This document shows, piece by piece, positions 33,379 to 41,917 of a DNA stretch of 64,000 nucleotides. Position 1 is the stretch's first letter, and the number at the start of each line of letters is the position of its first letter. Under the pieces are notes generated by a model. It had not been told where the DNA came from. It searched no databases and saw only the letters and a program-made list of their open reading frames with translations. The DNA is from Flavobacterium sp. Root186 (lineage in GTDB: Bacteria > Bacteroidota > Bacteroidia > Flavobacteriales > Flavobacteriaceae), in the NCBI RefSeq assembly GCF_001428525.1, contig NZ_LMHW01000016.1, forward strand, positions 62,001 through 126,000, given 5' to 3'. A program made the position numbers and the translations under genes.

Positions 33379-34104
33379 TTATAATGTATTGACTAATTTT
33401 TTTAATCGAAGAGAAATTACACCCAGAATTGCTTCTTTAATAATCGCATTACTCATTTTTGAAACTCCTTTTGTTCTGTCTGTAAAAATAATCGGCACTT
33501 CTTTTATTTCAAATTTAGCACAATAAGTTCTGTATTTCATTTCGATTTGAAACGCATATCCAACAAACTTTATTTTGTTCAGATTAATTTTCTCTAAAAC
33601 TTCTCTTTTATAACAAACAAAACCGGCTGTAGCATCATGAATTTTCATTCCGGTAATAAATTTTACATAAACTGAAGCAAAATAAGACATTAAAACTCGG
33701 CTCAAAGGCCAGTTGACCACATTTACACCCGTAACATAACGGGAACCAATCGCTAAATCTGCACCTCCAAAATGGCAGGCATCATATAGCTTTTCAAGAT
33801 CATTTGGATTGTGCGAAAAGTCGGCATCCATTTCAAAAATAAAATCATATTTACGTTCTAATGACCATTTAAAACCATGAACATAAGCGGTTCCTAAACC
33901 GGATTTTTTAACTCTTTTTTCAAGAAATAATCTTCCCGGATATTCTTCCTGTAATGCAACAACTTTATCGGCAGTATGATCCGGCGAATTATCATCGATT
34001 ATTAGGAGATGAAAAGATTTATGCTGCGAAAGCACAGCTCTCACTATACTTTCTATGTTTTCAATTTCGTTATAAGTAGGAATTATGACAATACTATCAT
34101 TCAT
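33379..34104 (-). CDS. Polyprenol monophosphomannose synthase (DPM1-like GT2)
   Basis: This 241-residue glycosyltransferase family 2 protein has no membrane domain. VIIPTYNEIENIESIV opens the GT-A fold; DDNSPDHTADKV and EMDADFSHNP (the DxD-type metal site) follow, then GSRYVTGVNVVNWPLSR and HDATAGFVCYKRE. This pattern is typical of soluble dolichol/polyprenol-phosphate mannose synthases, which make the lipid-linked mannose donor used for envelope or protein O-glycosylation at the membrane. It is the first gene of the leftward operon with dihydroorotase and DUF4296; the divergent DUF4271 gene begins about 107 nt away. Confidence 0.9.
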   Translation of the reverse strand: MNDSIVIIPTYNEIENIESIVRAVLSQHKSFHLLIIDDNSPDHTADKVVALQEEYPGRLFLEKRVKKSGLGTAYVHGFKWSLERKYDFIFEMDADFSHNPNDLEKLYDACHFGGADLAIGSRYVTGVNVVNWPLSRVLMSYFASVYVKFITGMKIHDATAGFVCYKREVLEKINLNKIKFVGYAFQIEMKYRTYCAKFEIKEVPIIFTDRTKGVSKMSNAIIKEAILGVISLRLKKLVNTL

Positions 34105-34196
34105 TTTTTTCTCGGTAATTTCACCGCAAAAGTAAACTTTTTATAGCATTTGGTTCATAATAAATACATAATAAAACTATTGATACAAAAAATTAC

Positions 34197-34204
34197 TAAT
34201 TTTG
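34197..34204 (+). promoter_or_regulatory. -7 element of the DUF4271-hemD operon
   Basis: A perfect TAATTTTG, 8 nt ahead of the ATG at 34212. TTG at 34180-34182 is only 14 nt upstream, shorter than the consensus spacing. Confidence 0.5.
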
Positions 34205-34211
34205 TGACGCT

Positions 34212-34880
34212 ATGATTGAACACCTTCATCCACGAATTATTGAAAACAAAGACTGGGCAACGGCTTTATTTGTCCTGACCTTTGCCGTTGTTGCCATGAC
34301 AAAATCTGCTTATGAAACTCGTTTTTCAGAATTTAGTAAGCTTATTTTCTCAGATAAATATGCAAAAATCTATCGCGATAACAGCCACATGAAAAGCAGC
34401 TTTACAGTTGGGTTGTTTTTTGTGCAGGTTATTTCGTTTGCCTTTTTTATTCAGCTTACATTGAGTATGTATGATAAAGCTTCAAAAACCGATTATGTTT
34501 TGTTCATCCAAATCGCAACTTTTCTGCTTTATTTTATTCTGGCAAAATATTTAATTGAGAAAATTGTAGCCGCAGCATTCAACATCGACGACTTTGTAGA
34601 ACTTTTTAATTTGCAAAAAGTTACTTACAGAACTTATATTGGCGTTTTAATCCTTCCAATCAATGCTATTTTGTTTTATTATGACAATATTCTAACGATT
34701 GTACCACTAGTAACGATAGGTATTTCGCTCTGTATCAGTCTATACTCTTATTTTATTTCAATTAAAACATATCAAAACGTAATAATCGGTAAGTTATTTT
34801 ATTTTATTTTATATCTTTGCGCTCTTGAAATAGCGCCTTATTATTTTCTTTATTATTGGATAACAAAAGGGAGTGCTTAG
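34212..34880 (+). CDS. DUF4271 integral membrane protein
   Basis: The protein has 222 residues and about five or six membrane segments (ALFVLTFAVVAMTKSA, GLFFVQVISFAFFIQL, VLFIQIATFLLYFILA, IGVLILPINAILFYY, IGISLCISLYSYFISI, YFILYLCALEIAPYYF). Length, topology and location directly before hemD match DUF4271, a Bacteroidota family of unknown function. The stop lies 14 nt before the hemD ATG, so the two are co-transcribed. Nothing in the sequence shows an active site. Confidence 0.83.
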   Translation: MIEHLHPRIIENKDWATALFVLTFAVVAMTKSAYETRFSEFSKLIFSDKYAKIYRDNSHMKSSFTVGLFFVQVISFAFFIQLTLSMYDKASKTDYVLFIQIATFLLYFILAKYLIEKIVAAAFNIDDFVELFNLQKVTYRTYIGVLILPINAILFYYDNILTIVPLVTIGISLCISLYSYFISIKTYQNVIIGKLFYFILYLCALEIAPYYFLYYWITKGSA

Positions 34881-34894
34881 AAAATGTTTATAAT

Positions 34895-35644
34895 ATGAAA
34901 GTGAAAACAATTTTGGTGTCACAGCCTGAACCTAAAGTGGAGAATTCTCCTTACTTTGAGCTCCAACAAAAACACAAAATAAAAATTGATTTCAGACCAT
35001 TTATTCATGTGGAAGGGGTTAGCGCAAAAGAGATTCGATTACAAAAAATCGATCTTAATCATTACACTGCGATCATTTTAACAAGTCGAAATGCTGTAGA
35101 TCATTTTTTTAGAGTGGCTGATGAAATGCGTTACAAAGTTCCTGAAGGATTGAAATATTTTTGTCAATCTGAAGCAGTAGCGTTTTATCTTCAAAAGTAT
35201 GTTGTGTACAGAAAACGTAAAATTTACGTTGGAGCAAAAGATTTTGCAGATTTATCTCCTCTTATCAAAAAGTACAAAGACGAGAAGTTTTTGCTTCCTG
35301 CATCTGACCAGTTAAATGCTGATGCTCCTATAACATTAAACGGCCTGAAAGTAGATTGGGCACAAGCTATTTTTTACAGAACTGTAATGAGCGACTTGTC
35401 TGATCTTGCTGATGTTTATTATGATGTTTTAGCGTTTTTTAGTCCAACAGGAATTAAATCTTTATTTAAAAACTTCCCGGACTTTCAACAAAACAACACC
35501 AGAATCGCTGTATTTGGAAGCACAACTCAAAAAGAAGCTTTAGATCACGGTTTAAGAATTGATATTCTTGCTCCAACTCCTGAAACGCCTTCTATGACAA
35601 TGGCTTTAGAGAAATATATTGCAGAAGCAAACAAAGGAAAGTAA
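34895..35644 (+). CDS. hemD: Uroporphyrinogen-III synthase
   Basis: The protein has 249 residues from the ATG at 34895; a TTG-initiated frame overlapping DUF4271 is 13 codons longer and less likely. The enzyme closes and isomerises hydroxymethylbilane to uroporphyrinogen III in haem synthesis. The two-lobed HemD fold is recognisable: KTILVSQPEP, YTAIILTSRNAVDHFF, YFCQSEAVAFYL, LPASDQLNADAP, VDWAQAIFYRTV, VLAFFSPTGIKSLF and IAVFGSTTQKEALDHGL. HemD sequences are poorly conserved, but this order and the DUF4271 neighbour are typical of flavobacteria. A hairpin at 35672-35711 may terminate the operon. Confidence 0.87.
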   Translation: MKVKTILVSQPEPKVENSPYFELQQKHKIKIDFRPFIHVEGVSAKEIRLQKIDLNHYTAIILTSRNAVDHFFRVADEMRYKVPEGLKYFCQSEAVAFYLQKYVVYRKRKIYVGAKDFADLSPLIKKYKDEKFLLPASDQLNADAPITLNGLKVDWAQAIFYRTVMSDLSDLADVYYDVLAFFSPTGIKSLFKNFPDFQQNNTRIAVFGSTTQKEALDHGLRIDILAPTPETPSMTMALEKYIAEANKGK

Positions 35645-35671
35645 TCCTTTTTTAAAATATTAAAATTTTTT

Positions 35672-35775
35672 AAATTCCAAATTCCAATTTTTATATTGGG
35701 ATTTGGAATTTTTGTTTTTAATCAATTCTTTATCTCCTTACGTTTTCGTGCGTTTCCCGTGGTTGAAACCACGGG
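35672..35775. repeat. ATTTGGAATT palindrome and ACCACGGG palindrome
   Basis: AAATTCCAAATTCCAAT (35672-35688) pairs with 35695-35711 and is followed by a T-run, so it may end hemD. CCCGTGGTT-GA-AACCACGGG is at 35756-35775. Variants of the first recur at 35786-35818, 37777-37818 and 52955-52994. This is the main content of the 35645-35892 gap. Confidence 0.7.
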
Positions 35776-35892
35776 CTATGTTTTTGGAATTTGGGATTTA
35801 AAAAATTGGAATTTTCTTTTTTACCTCCTTTTAACTACATTTGATTTCTATTCTAAACCCAAATCACAATAAATAGTTTCAAATTATAAGTT

Positions 35893-36363
35893 ATGAAAAT
35901 CAACTCCCTTTTAATCGAAATTGACGGTATCGACAAAGAAATCCTCCGATATCTTATGGATGATGCCCGAAAACCTATTTTACAAATTGCTAATAAAATC
36001 GGCATTTCGGGAGCTGCAATTCATCAGCGATTAAAAAAACTGGAGCAGTCCGGTGTTATTTCAGGATCGAAATTTACCGTAAATCCAAAAGTTTTAGGTT
36101 ACAATACTATGGCGTTCGTAGGAGTTTATCTTGACAAAGCTTCCCGAAATTCTGAAGCCGTAAAAGATTTAAAAAAAATACCCGAAGTTCTGGAATGTCA
36201 TTATACAACCGGAAACTGGTCGGTTTTAATTAAAATTATCTGTCGCGATAACGAACATTTAATGCAGCTTTTAAATACTAAAATTCAAGCTATAGAAGGT
36301 GTTTCAAGAACAGAGACCTTTATTTCTCTGGATCAGCAGATTGACAGGCAGATTCAGCTTTAG
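35893..36363 (+). CDS. Lrp/AsnC family transcriptional regulator
   Basis: The protein has 156 residues. The N-terminal helix-turn-helix (about 10-60) has IDGIDKEILRYLMDDARKPI and IANKIGISGAAIHQRLKKLE, followed by the usual SGVISGSKFTVNPKVLGYN linker. The C-terminal RAM/AsnC effector domain (about 75-150) has AFVGVYLDKASR, VLECHYTTGNWSVLIKI and IQAIEGVSRTETFISL. These proteins form octamers and respond to amino acids or other small ligands. The ligand and targets are unknown; neither neighbour is an obvious amino acid gene. Confidence 0.93.
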   Translation: MKINSLLIEIDGIDKEILRYLMDDARKPILQIANKIGISGAAIHQRLKKLEQSGVISGSKFTVNPKVLGYNTMAFVGVYLDKASRNSEAVKDLKKIPEVLECHYTTGNWSVLIKIICRDNEHLMQLLNTKIQAIEGVSRTETFISLDQQIDRQIQL

Positions 36364-36407
36364 GAATGTATCAATTAGAAAATTTAATAATTAGATAATT
36401 TTATTTC

Positions 36408-36689
36408 ATGTTCAATATTCGCCCTGAAATTAAAACAATAATATTTTTTATAGTTTACTTTATACTTTTTATACTCATAAGAACATTTCAGCCAACGGGT
36501 AGTCCACATGCTCCTAATATCAGCGACCTTTTTTTCTTATTATCGATTCCAGCAAGTATAATTTATAGTATATTCCTTCTTTATAATTTTTTTAAATCTG
36601 GAAATAAAAATTACTTAAATGCCATATTTATAGTAACCGCATCTTGGGTTATATTTTATAATTTATTAAAATATGTAATCTATAAATAG
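36408..36689 (+). CDS. Small hypothetical membrane protein
   Basis: The protein has 93 residues with three hydrophobic segments (about 9-27 TIIFFIVYFILFILIR, 40-60 LFFLLSIPASIIYSIFLLYN and 71-88 NAIFIVTASWVIFYNLLK) and short polar links. No family is recognised. It lies 44 nt after the Lrp/AsnC gene and ends 2 nt before a CCCGAC palindrome that can serve as its terminator. Confidence 0.6.
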   Translation: MFNIRPEIKTIIFFIVYFILFILIRTFQPTGSPHAPNISDLFFLLSIPASIIYSIFLLYNFFKSGNKNYLNAIFIVTASWVIFYNLLKYVIYK

Positions 36690-36690
36690 T

Positions 36691-36721
36691 AAACCCGACA
36701 GATTTAAAACCTGTCGGGTTT
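36691..36721. repeat. Dispersed palindrome CCCGAC..GTCGGG, copy 3 (terminator-like)
   Basis: AAACCCGACAG/CTGTCGGGTTT around an ATTTAAAAC loop, directly after the small membrane protein gene. It belongs to the same family as 1509-1541 and 2166-2198. Confidence 0.75.
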
Positions 36722-36761
36722 ATAATAAATTATCTAATTGACCAATTATCTAATTATCACA

Positions 36762-37448
36762 TTAATTCCTTCTGCTTCCGGAATAAATTGAGATATAGTA
36801 CAGCAACGTTGCAATTGACCCAAGAGCGGCAACAACATACGTCCTTGCGGCCCATTTTAAGGCATCTTTTGCTCCGGCCTGTTCTTCTTGTGTTAACATG
36901 TGTTTATTTTCAAGCCATGCTAAAGCCCTGTTACTCGCATCATATTCTACCGGTAAAGTAATGATCGAAAATAAGGTTGTTACGGCAAAAATTACAATCC
37001 CAACTAATAACAACTGCGGAAAAGTCCTGATCATTAAAATTCCGGCCAATAAAATCCACTGCATATAGCTTGAAGCTACGTTTACAATTGGCACTAATTT
37101 AGAGCGCATCGTTAACCATTCGTAACCAATCGCATGCTGAACTGCATGTCCGCATTCGTGAGCCGCAACAGCAGCCGCAGCCGCGTTACGATGATTGTAA
37201 ACAGCCTCACTTAAGTTTACTGTTTTATCTGACGGATTATAATGATCTGTGAGCTGACCCGGAGTCGAAATAACACGAACATCTCTAATTCCGTTATCAG
37301 CGAGCATTTTTTCAGCGATTTCTGCGCCGCTCATTCCGTTTCGTAATTGCAGTTTAGAATATAATTCGAATTTACTTTTAAGTTTCGAACTCACCATCCA
37401 GCTAAAGAGCATTATCGCTCCGGCAAGTATTAAATATTCATATCCCAT
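36762..37448 (-). CDS. YugP-type membrane zinc metallopeptidase
   Basis: The protein has 228 residues. One N-terminal membrane anchor (about 3-20) is followed by the zinc motif AAHECGHAVQHA (HExxH: His97, Glu98, His101 by my count) and two further hydrophobic stretches (about 118-160). A conserved segment EYDASNRALAWLE supplies a likely third ligand. This matches the neutral zinc metallopeptidase family represented by Bacillus YugP (Zn_peptidase_2). The substrate is unknown; a membrane protein quality-control role is inferred. It is single, with a repeat-filled gap on the 5' side. Confidence 0.88.
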   Translation of the reverse strand: MGYEYLILAGAIMLFSWMVSSKLKSKFELYSKLQLRNGMSGAEIAEKMLADNGIRDVRVISTPGQLTDHYNPSDKTVNLSEAVYNHRNAAAAAVAAHECGHAVQHAIGYEWLTMRSKLVPIVNVASSYMQWILLAGILMIRTFPQLLLVGIVIFAVTTLFSIITLPVEYDASNRALAWLENKHMLTQEEQAGAKDALKWAARTYVVAALGSIATLLYYISIYSGSRRN

Positions 37449-37569
37449 ATCTTTATCTTTTTTGATTGAATTTAAATTTACAAAACAAACTGCAAATTAT
37501 GAACCATTTTAACAAAATGTCATTTTGGCATTTTTTCAGACATTTTTGTCTTATGTCAGGTGTGTTTTT

Positions 37570-37820
37570 TAACGCAAAGTTCACGGAGGTTTTTTCGCAA
37601 AGGACGCTAGGTTATTTTGCTTGCAAAAGTGAAAGGCCGCAAAGCTTTTTCACATTTTTGTCATTGCAAGGAACGAAGCAGCCTCACTATAATAAAACAC
37701 AAAGTTTGATCCGGCAAATGAGATTACTTCGTTCCTCGCAAAGACTTAACGTGGCACAAAAAATCAGGCACAAAAAAAATCCCAAACTCCAATCGTAAAA
37801 TTGGAATTTGGAATTTTTAT
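37570..37820. repeat. Cluster of dispersed phrases (CGCAAAG, GAACGAAGCA, ATTTGGAATT)
   Basis: The 387-nt gap 37449-37835 holds no credible gene. It contains CGCAAAG phrases (37575-37645), an imperfect palindrome of the GGAACGAAGCAG/CTTCGTTCCTCGC type (about 37668-37745) and an ATTTGGAATT hairpin (37777-37818) just after the leuS stop, which may terminate leuS. Confidence 0.6.
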
Positions 37821-37835
37821 ATTGGAATTTTAAAA

Positions 37836-40800
37836 TTAATCTACAAGATTAATAACTCTTCCAGGAACAATTATCACTTTATTTGGAGTTCTTCCGTCTA
37901 ATTGTTTTAACGTTCTTTCATCTTTCATAACGATTTCTTCGATTTGCGCTGCGGTTAAATCCAAAGGCAATTCGATTGTGAAACGCATTTTTCCGTTGAA
38001 AGAAACTGGGTATTCTTTATTCGTTTCAATTAAATGTTTCTCATCAAAAGCTGGGAAAGCAACTTCTGAAATTGAAGTTGTATGCCCTAACTGCGACCAT
38101 AATTCTTCTGCTATATGCGGCGCATATGGCGAAACCAAAATTGCTAATGGTTCTAAAATCGCTCTTGAATGACAATTTTGAGAAGACAATTCATTTACAC
38201 AAATCATAAATTGAGAAACCGAAGTATTGAAAGAGAAATTCTCGATATCTTCTGCTACTTTTTTGATGGTTTTATGCAATGACTTCAAGTTGTCTTTTGT
38301 TGGTTCGTCGTTGTTTACGATTAAACCATTATTCTCATCAATATACAAACGCCACAATTTTTTCAAGAAACCAAAAACTCCCGAAATTCCAGCGGTATTC
38401 CAAGGTTTTGCCTGCTCTAACGGACCTAAAAACATTTCGTACAAACGTAATGTATCAGCACCGTATTCTGCACAAATATCATCCGGCGTTACAACATTGT
38501 ATTTTGATTTCGACATTTTTTCGACTTCTCGGCCTACAATGTATTTTCCGTTATCATCTAAAATGAATTCTGCGTCTGCATAATCCTCTCTCCAAGCTTT
38601 GAATTTTTCAACGTCTAATTCGTCAGAAGAATTTACAATGGAAACATCTACATGTAATTTAGCAAATGATTGATCATAAATTCTAATCGTAGAAGTTTCA
38701 ATAGAAGCTTTATCAAATAATAAATCTGACAATTCTTTTAATATTTCGCTTTCTTCATCAAAAACAATAACTTTATTTCCTCTACTCAAATCAATTCTAA
38801 ATTCCGAACTAACATTCTCTGGATTTTTAATAAAATCCAAATATTCCTTTGAGTTATAAAATCTATCTCTATGCTTAATGAATTCTTTATAATATTTTGA
38901 TGTGACAAATAATGATTTTCCATAAATACCTTCTCCAACGGTATCATTCCCAAAATTATCTCTTCCTCCCGAAACACTTGTAACATTTAATCTATAAACA
39001 AAAGCACTTGTTCCCAAAATCATTCCCTGATTGATCAGTTTTTTGAATGGTTCTTCGGTTGGAGCAAAACCTTTGTCTTTTAAGAATTTATTCCAGAAAC
39101 GAGAATACAATAAATGTCCGGTTGCATGCTCGCTTCCTCCAATGTATAAATCAACACTTTCCCAGTAAGCCAAAGCTTCTTTACTTGCAAATTCATTTTC
39201 GTTATGTGCATCCATATAACGCATCCAATACCAAGAACTTCCCGCCCAACCTGGCATTGTATTCAATTCAAGAGGAAAAATCGAAACATTGTCAACTAAA
39301 TCTGTATTGACAACTTTATTTTGTTTTGTATCCCAAGCCCAAACTGCTGCGTTTCCTAACGGAGGCAGACCATCTTCGGTTGGTAAATATTTTTCTACTT
39401 CAGGTAAAATAATTGGCAAATGTTGTGCATCAATCATTTTAGGCAATCCGTTTACATAATAAACCGGAAACGGTTCACCCCAATAACGCTGACGAGAGAA
39501 AACAGCATCACGCAAACGGTAATTTGTTTTTCCTGTTCCTTGTCCAATTTCTTCTAGTTTATAAATCGCTTTTCCGGTTGCATCTTTATAATTTAATCCG
39601 TTTAAGAAATCAGAATTTGCGATTTCAACATTATCTTTTGAGCCATAAGCGGCTTCAGAAATATCAACATTAGCAAAGATATTCTTGATTTCCTGCATTC
39701 CGTTTTGACCTTTAAAGAAATTAGCAAAAGCATAATCTCTTTCGTCTCCGCAAGGAACCGCCATTACAGCACCAGTTCCGTAACCAGCTAAAACATAATC
39801 ACCAATCCAAACCGGAATTGGTTCTTTTGTAAAAGGATGTTCTGCGTAAGCTCCTGTAAATACACCCGAAATGGTTTTTACATCGGCCATACGCTCACGT
39901 TCAGAACGTTTTGCTGTTTTTTCGATATATGCTTCAACCGCAGCTTTTTGTTCCGGAGTTGTAATTTTAGCAACCAAATCGTGTTCTGGCGCCAAAGTCA
40001 TAAAAGTAACTCCGAAAATAGTATCAGGTCTTGTTGTAAAAACTTCGATAAAGTCTAAAGCCGAATGTCCAAAGTCTGAAAGTGCAGCTTCACTTTCGAC
40101 TTTCGACTTTTGACTTTTGACTTGGAACTTCACCAAAGCACCAACCGATTTTCCGATCCAGTTTCTTTGAGATTCTTTTATAGATTCACTCCAGTCAATA
40201 TCATTTAAACCTTGAAGCAAGCGTTCGGCATAAGCAGAAATTCGCATACTCCATTGTGTCATTTTTTTTCTTATAACAGGAAAGCCTCCACGTTCAGAAA
40301 CACCGTTGACAATTTCGTCATTTGCCAAAACAGTTCCTAAACCAGGACACCAGTTTACTTCCGTTTCTGCCAAATACGTCATTCTGTATTGCAAAAGGAT
40401 TTTTTCTTTTTGATCTTCAGAATAAGCATTCCATTCGTCAGCAGTAAAAATCGCAACGTTATCATCGCAAACTGCTTCAACCAATGCATTTCCGCTTTCT
40501 TCAAAAACTTTTACAAGTTCTGAAATTTCAAATGCCTGTCCTTGTTTTCTGCAATACCAAGAGTTGAACAATTGGATAAAAATCCATTGTGTATGTTTGT
40601 AATAGTCAGGATTTGAAGTTCGTACTTCACGGCTCCAGTCAAATGAAAATCCTATTTTATCTAATTGTTTTCTGTATCCAGCAATCTGCTTTCCTTCTTT
40701 ATCTACACCACCATCAATATTTACACGTGTTGTATCTTCCGGACGCTGTCCTGTCTGAATTGCATATTGTTCTGCCGGCAATCCAAAACTGTCGTAACCC

Positions 40801-41027
40801 ATTGGGTGCAAAACATTGAAGCCCTGGTGTCTTTTGAAACGAGAATAAACATCTGAAGCGATGTAGCCCAGAGGATGCCCAACGTGTAATCCAGCACCTG
40901 ATGGATAAGGAAACATATCGAGAACATAATGTTTAGGTTTTTCAGAGTTATTTTTTGCTGCAAAAGTTTGATTTTCTGCCCAATATTTTTGCCATTTGGC
41001 GTCAATTTCGTTTGGATTGTATTTCAT
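37836..41027 (-). CDS. leuS: Leucyl-tRNA synthetase with two unusual inserts
   Basis: A class Ia synthetase that charges tRNA-Leu and edits misacylated products. It has 1063 residues, longer than the usual 800-950. FPYPSGAGLHVGHPLG (39-54) holds the HIGH-type motif HVGH; the editing domain (about 230-450) includes TTRPDTIFGVTFM and GTGAVMAVPCGDERD; VEKMSKSKYNVV near 835 is the KMSKS loop; the anticodon-binding domain follows. Two oddities are present. Residues about 300-325 (VKSQKSKVESEAALSDFGHS) derive from intergenic-type AGTCAAA repeats. Residues about 685-795, between MILGTSAFVYR and HVDVSIVNSSDELD, form an extra insert ahead of the KMSKS loop. The frame is open throughout, so the enzyme is presumably active. 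Confidence 0.95.
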   Translation of the reverse strand: MKYNPNEIDAKWQKYWAENQTFAAKNNSEKPKHYVLDMFPYPSGAGLHVGHPLGYIASDVYSRFKRHQGFNVLHPMGYDSFGLPAEQYAIQTGQRPEDTTRVNIDGGVDKEGKQIAGYRKQLDKIGFSFDWSREVRTSNPDYYKHTQWIFIQLFNSWYCRKQGQAFEISELVKVFEESGNALVEAVCDDNVAIFTADEWNAYSEDQKEKILLQYRMTYLAETEVNWCPGLGTVLANDEIVNGVSERGGFPVIRKKMTQWSMRISAYAERLLQGLNDIDWSESIKESQRNWIGKSVGALVKFQVKSQKSKVESEAALSDFGHSALDFIEVFTTRPDTIFGVTFMTLAPEHDLVAKITTPEQKAAVEAYIEKTAKRSERERMADVKTISGVFTGAYAEHPFTKEPIPVWIGDYVLAGYGTGAVMAVPCGDERDYAFANFFKGQNGMQEIKNIFANVDISEAAYGSKDNVEIANSDFLNGLNYKDATGKAIYKLEEIGQGTGKTNYRLRDAVFSRQRYWGEPFPVYYVNGLPKMIDAQHLPIILPEVEKYLPTEDGLPPLGNAAVWAWDTKQNKVVNTDLVDNVSIFPLELNTMPGWAGSSWYWMRYMDAHNENEFASKEALAYWESVDLYIGGSEHATGHLLYSRFWNKFLKDKGFAPTEEPFKKLINQGMILGTSAFVYRLNVTSVSGGRDNFGNDTVGEGIYGKSLFVTSKYYKEFIKHRDRFYNSKEYLDFIKNPENVSSEFRIDLSRGNKVIVFDEESEILKELSDLLFDKASIETSTIRIYDQSFAKLHVDVSIVNSSDELDVEKFKAWREDYADAEFILDDNGKYIVGREVEKMSKSKYNVVTPDDICAEYGADTLRLYEMFLGPLEQAKPWNTAGISGVFGFLKKLWRLYIDENNGLIVNNDEPTKDNLKSLHKTIKKVAEDIENFSFNTSVSQFMICVNELSSQNCHSRAILEPLAILVSPYAPHIAEELWSQLGHTTSISEVAFPAFDEKHLIETNKEYPVSFNGKMRFTIELPLDLTAAQIEEIVMKDERTLKQLDGRTPNKVIIVPGRVINLVD
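40055..40128 (-). repeat. AGTCAAA phrase repeat inserted in frame within leuS
   Basis: On the - strand, tandem AGTCAAA/AGTCGAA heptamers (complement of about 40085-40125) are followed by GTGAAGCTGCACTTTCAG. The same style of phrase is otherwise found only in non-coding gaps of such genomes. It falls in the editing-domain entrance just before TTRPDTIFG. Confidence 0.65.
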
Positions 41028-41032
41028 TTCTA

Positions 41033-41066
41033 AGGTTCAAAGTTGCAAAGTGACAAGGTTCAAAGA
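41033..41066. repeat. GGTTCAAAG phrase repeat upstream of leuS
   Basis: AAGGTTCAAAGTTGCAAAGT with a second AAGGTTCAAAG copy. It is complementary to phrases at 30423-30502. The remaining gap to 41355 holds a CTGGACT-TC-AGTCCAG palindrome at 41277-41292 and the promoter of the ModE-like gene. Confidence 0.5.
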
Positions 41067-41325
41067 TTTTATCACTTTAATGAATTAAGCCACAAATTTA
41101 CATTTATTGTCGTTTGTACCAAAGCTATTTCGCTGACAAACAAATAAAATAACAGAATACTTATTTTTAATTACGTAAAAATACTTATGTTTGCGTTTTA
41201 ATACTTAGAAAAACAACATTTTTGCCAAAAGAATTGTTAGTAATAAAGTTCCGTAGGAATGAGCGATATTGTAGAGCTGGACTTCAGTCCAGTATAATCA
41301 AAGAATAATATTACAGCATAATACC

Positions 41326-41333
41326 TATTTTTG
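41326..41333 (+). promoter_or_regulatory. -7 element of the ModE-like gene
   Basis: A perfect TATTTTTG, 22 nt ahead of the ATG at 41356. A matching -33 TTG is not obvious. Confidence 0.5.
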
Positions 41334-41355
41334 TAATAGCATTAAAAAAATTAAA

Positions 41356-41703
41356 ATGGCTGACAGCAAAAAATACAAAGTTGAAGTTCGGGTTTGGATT
41401 GAAGAAACTGAAGGCGCCTTTCTCGGTATTGGTAAAATTTGGCTTTTAGAAAATATTCGAAAAACAGGTTCGATTACGAATGCTGCGAAAGAGATGAAAA
41501 TGGCGTATCGCCAAGCCTGGCAATTGGTTGAAGAAATGAACCAGCGTGCGGAAAGTCCGCTTGTTGAAAAATTACTGGGCGGAAAAGGCGGCGGCGGCGC
41601 ACGATTGACAGAAGCCGGGGAAAGAGCGATAACTACTTTTTATGAACTCGAAAAACGTATTAAAGATTTTGCTCAAAAAGAAACTCAAAACCTAAAATTT
41701 TAA
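41356..41703 (+). CDS. ModE-like (LysR-type winged helix) transcriptional regulator, DNA-binding domain only
   Basis: The protein has 115 residues. The winged helix (about 22-100) has FLGIGKIWLLENIRKTGSIT, NAAKEMKMAYRQAWQLVEEM and a glycine-rich turn LLGGKGGGGARLTEAGE. Start-up phrase IxxxGSITxAAKxMxMSYRxAW plus GGKGGGGAxLTxxG is the hallmark of the N-terminal domain of molybdate regulator ModE. The molybdate-binding MOP domains are missing, as in many short homologues. A TonB-dependent receptor follows on the same strand after 214 nt, raising the possibility that it controls oxyanion uptake. Confidence 0.88.
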   Translation: MADSKKYKVEVRVWIEETEGAFLGIGKIWLLENIRKTGSITNAAKEMKMAYRQAWQLVEEMNQRAESPLVEKLLGGKGGGGARLTEAGERAITTFYELEKRIKDFAQKETQNLKF

Positions 41704-41724
41704 CTAAAGAATCAATTCGCAGAG

Positions 41725-41825
41725 TTTATATTTTTAATCTCGCAAAGATGCTAAGTCGCAAAGAGAATAATATTAAAACTTAAAAAAGAAAAAAAACTTT
41801 GCGCCTTTGCATCTTTGCGAGATAA
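41725..41825. repeat. CGCAAAGATGCTAAG / CATCTTTGCGAG inverted phrase repeat
   Basis: TCTCGCAAAGATGCTAAGTC at about 41740 pairs imperfectly with TTTGCATCTTTGCGAG at about 41805-41821. It belongs to the CGCAAAG phrase family also seen at 37575, 44480-44640 and 52775-52830. It lies between the regulator and receptor genes. Confidence 0.6.
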
Positions 41826-41917
41826 TAAAACCCAGAGCAGATAAAGCATTTAAACCAAAACCATTTTTTTTAATCATCAGTATTCATTTTAAAACATACT
41901 GAAATAAAGCTAAAAAC

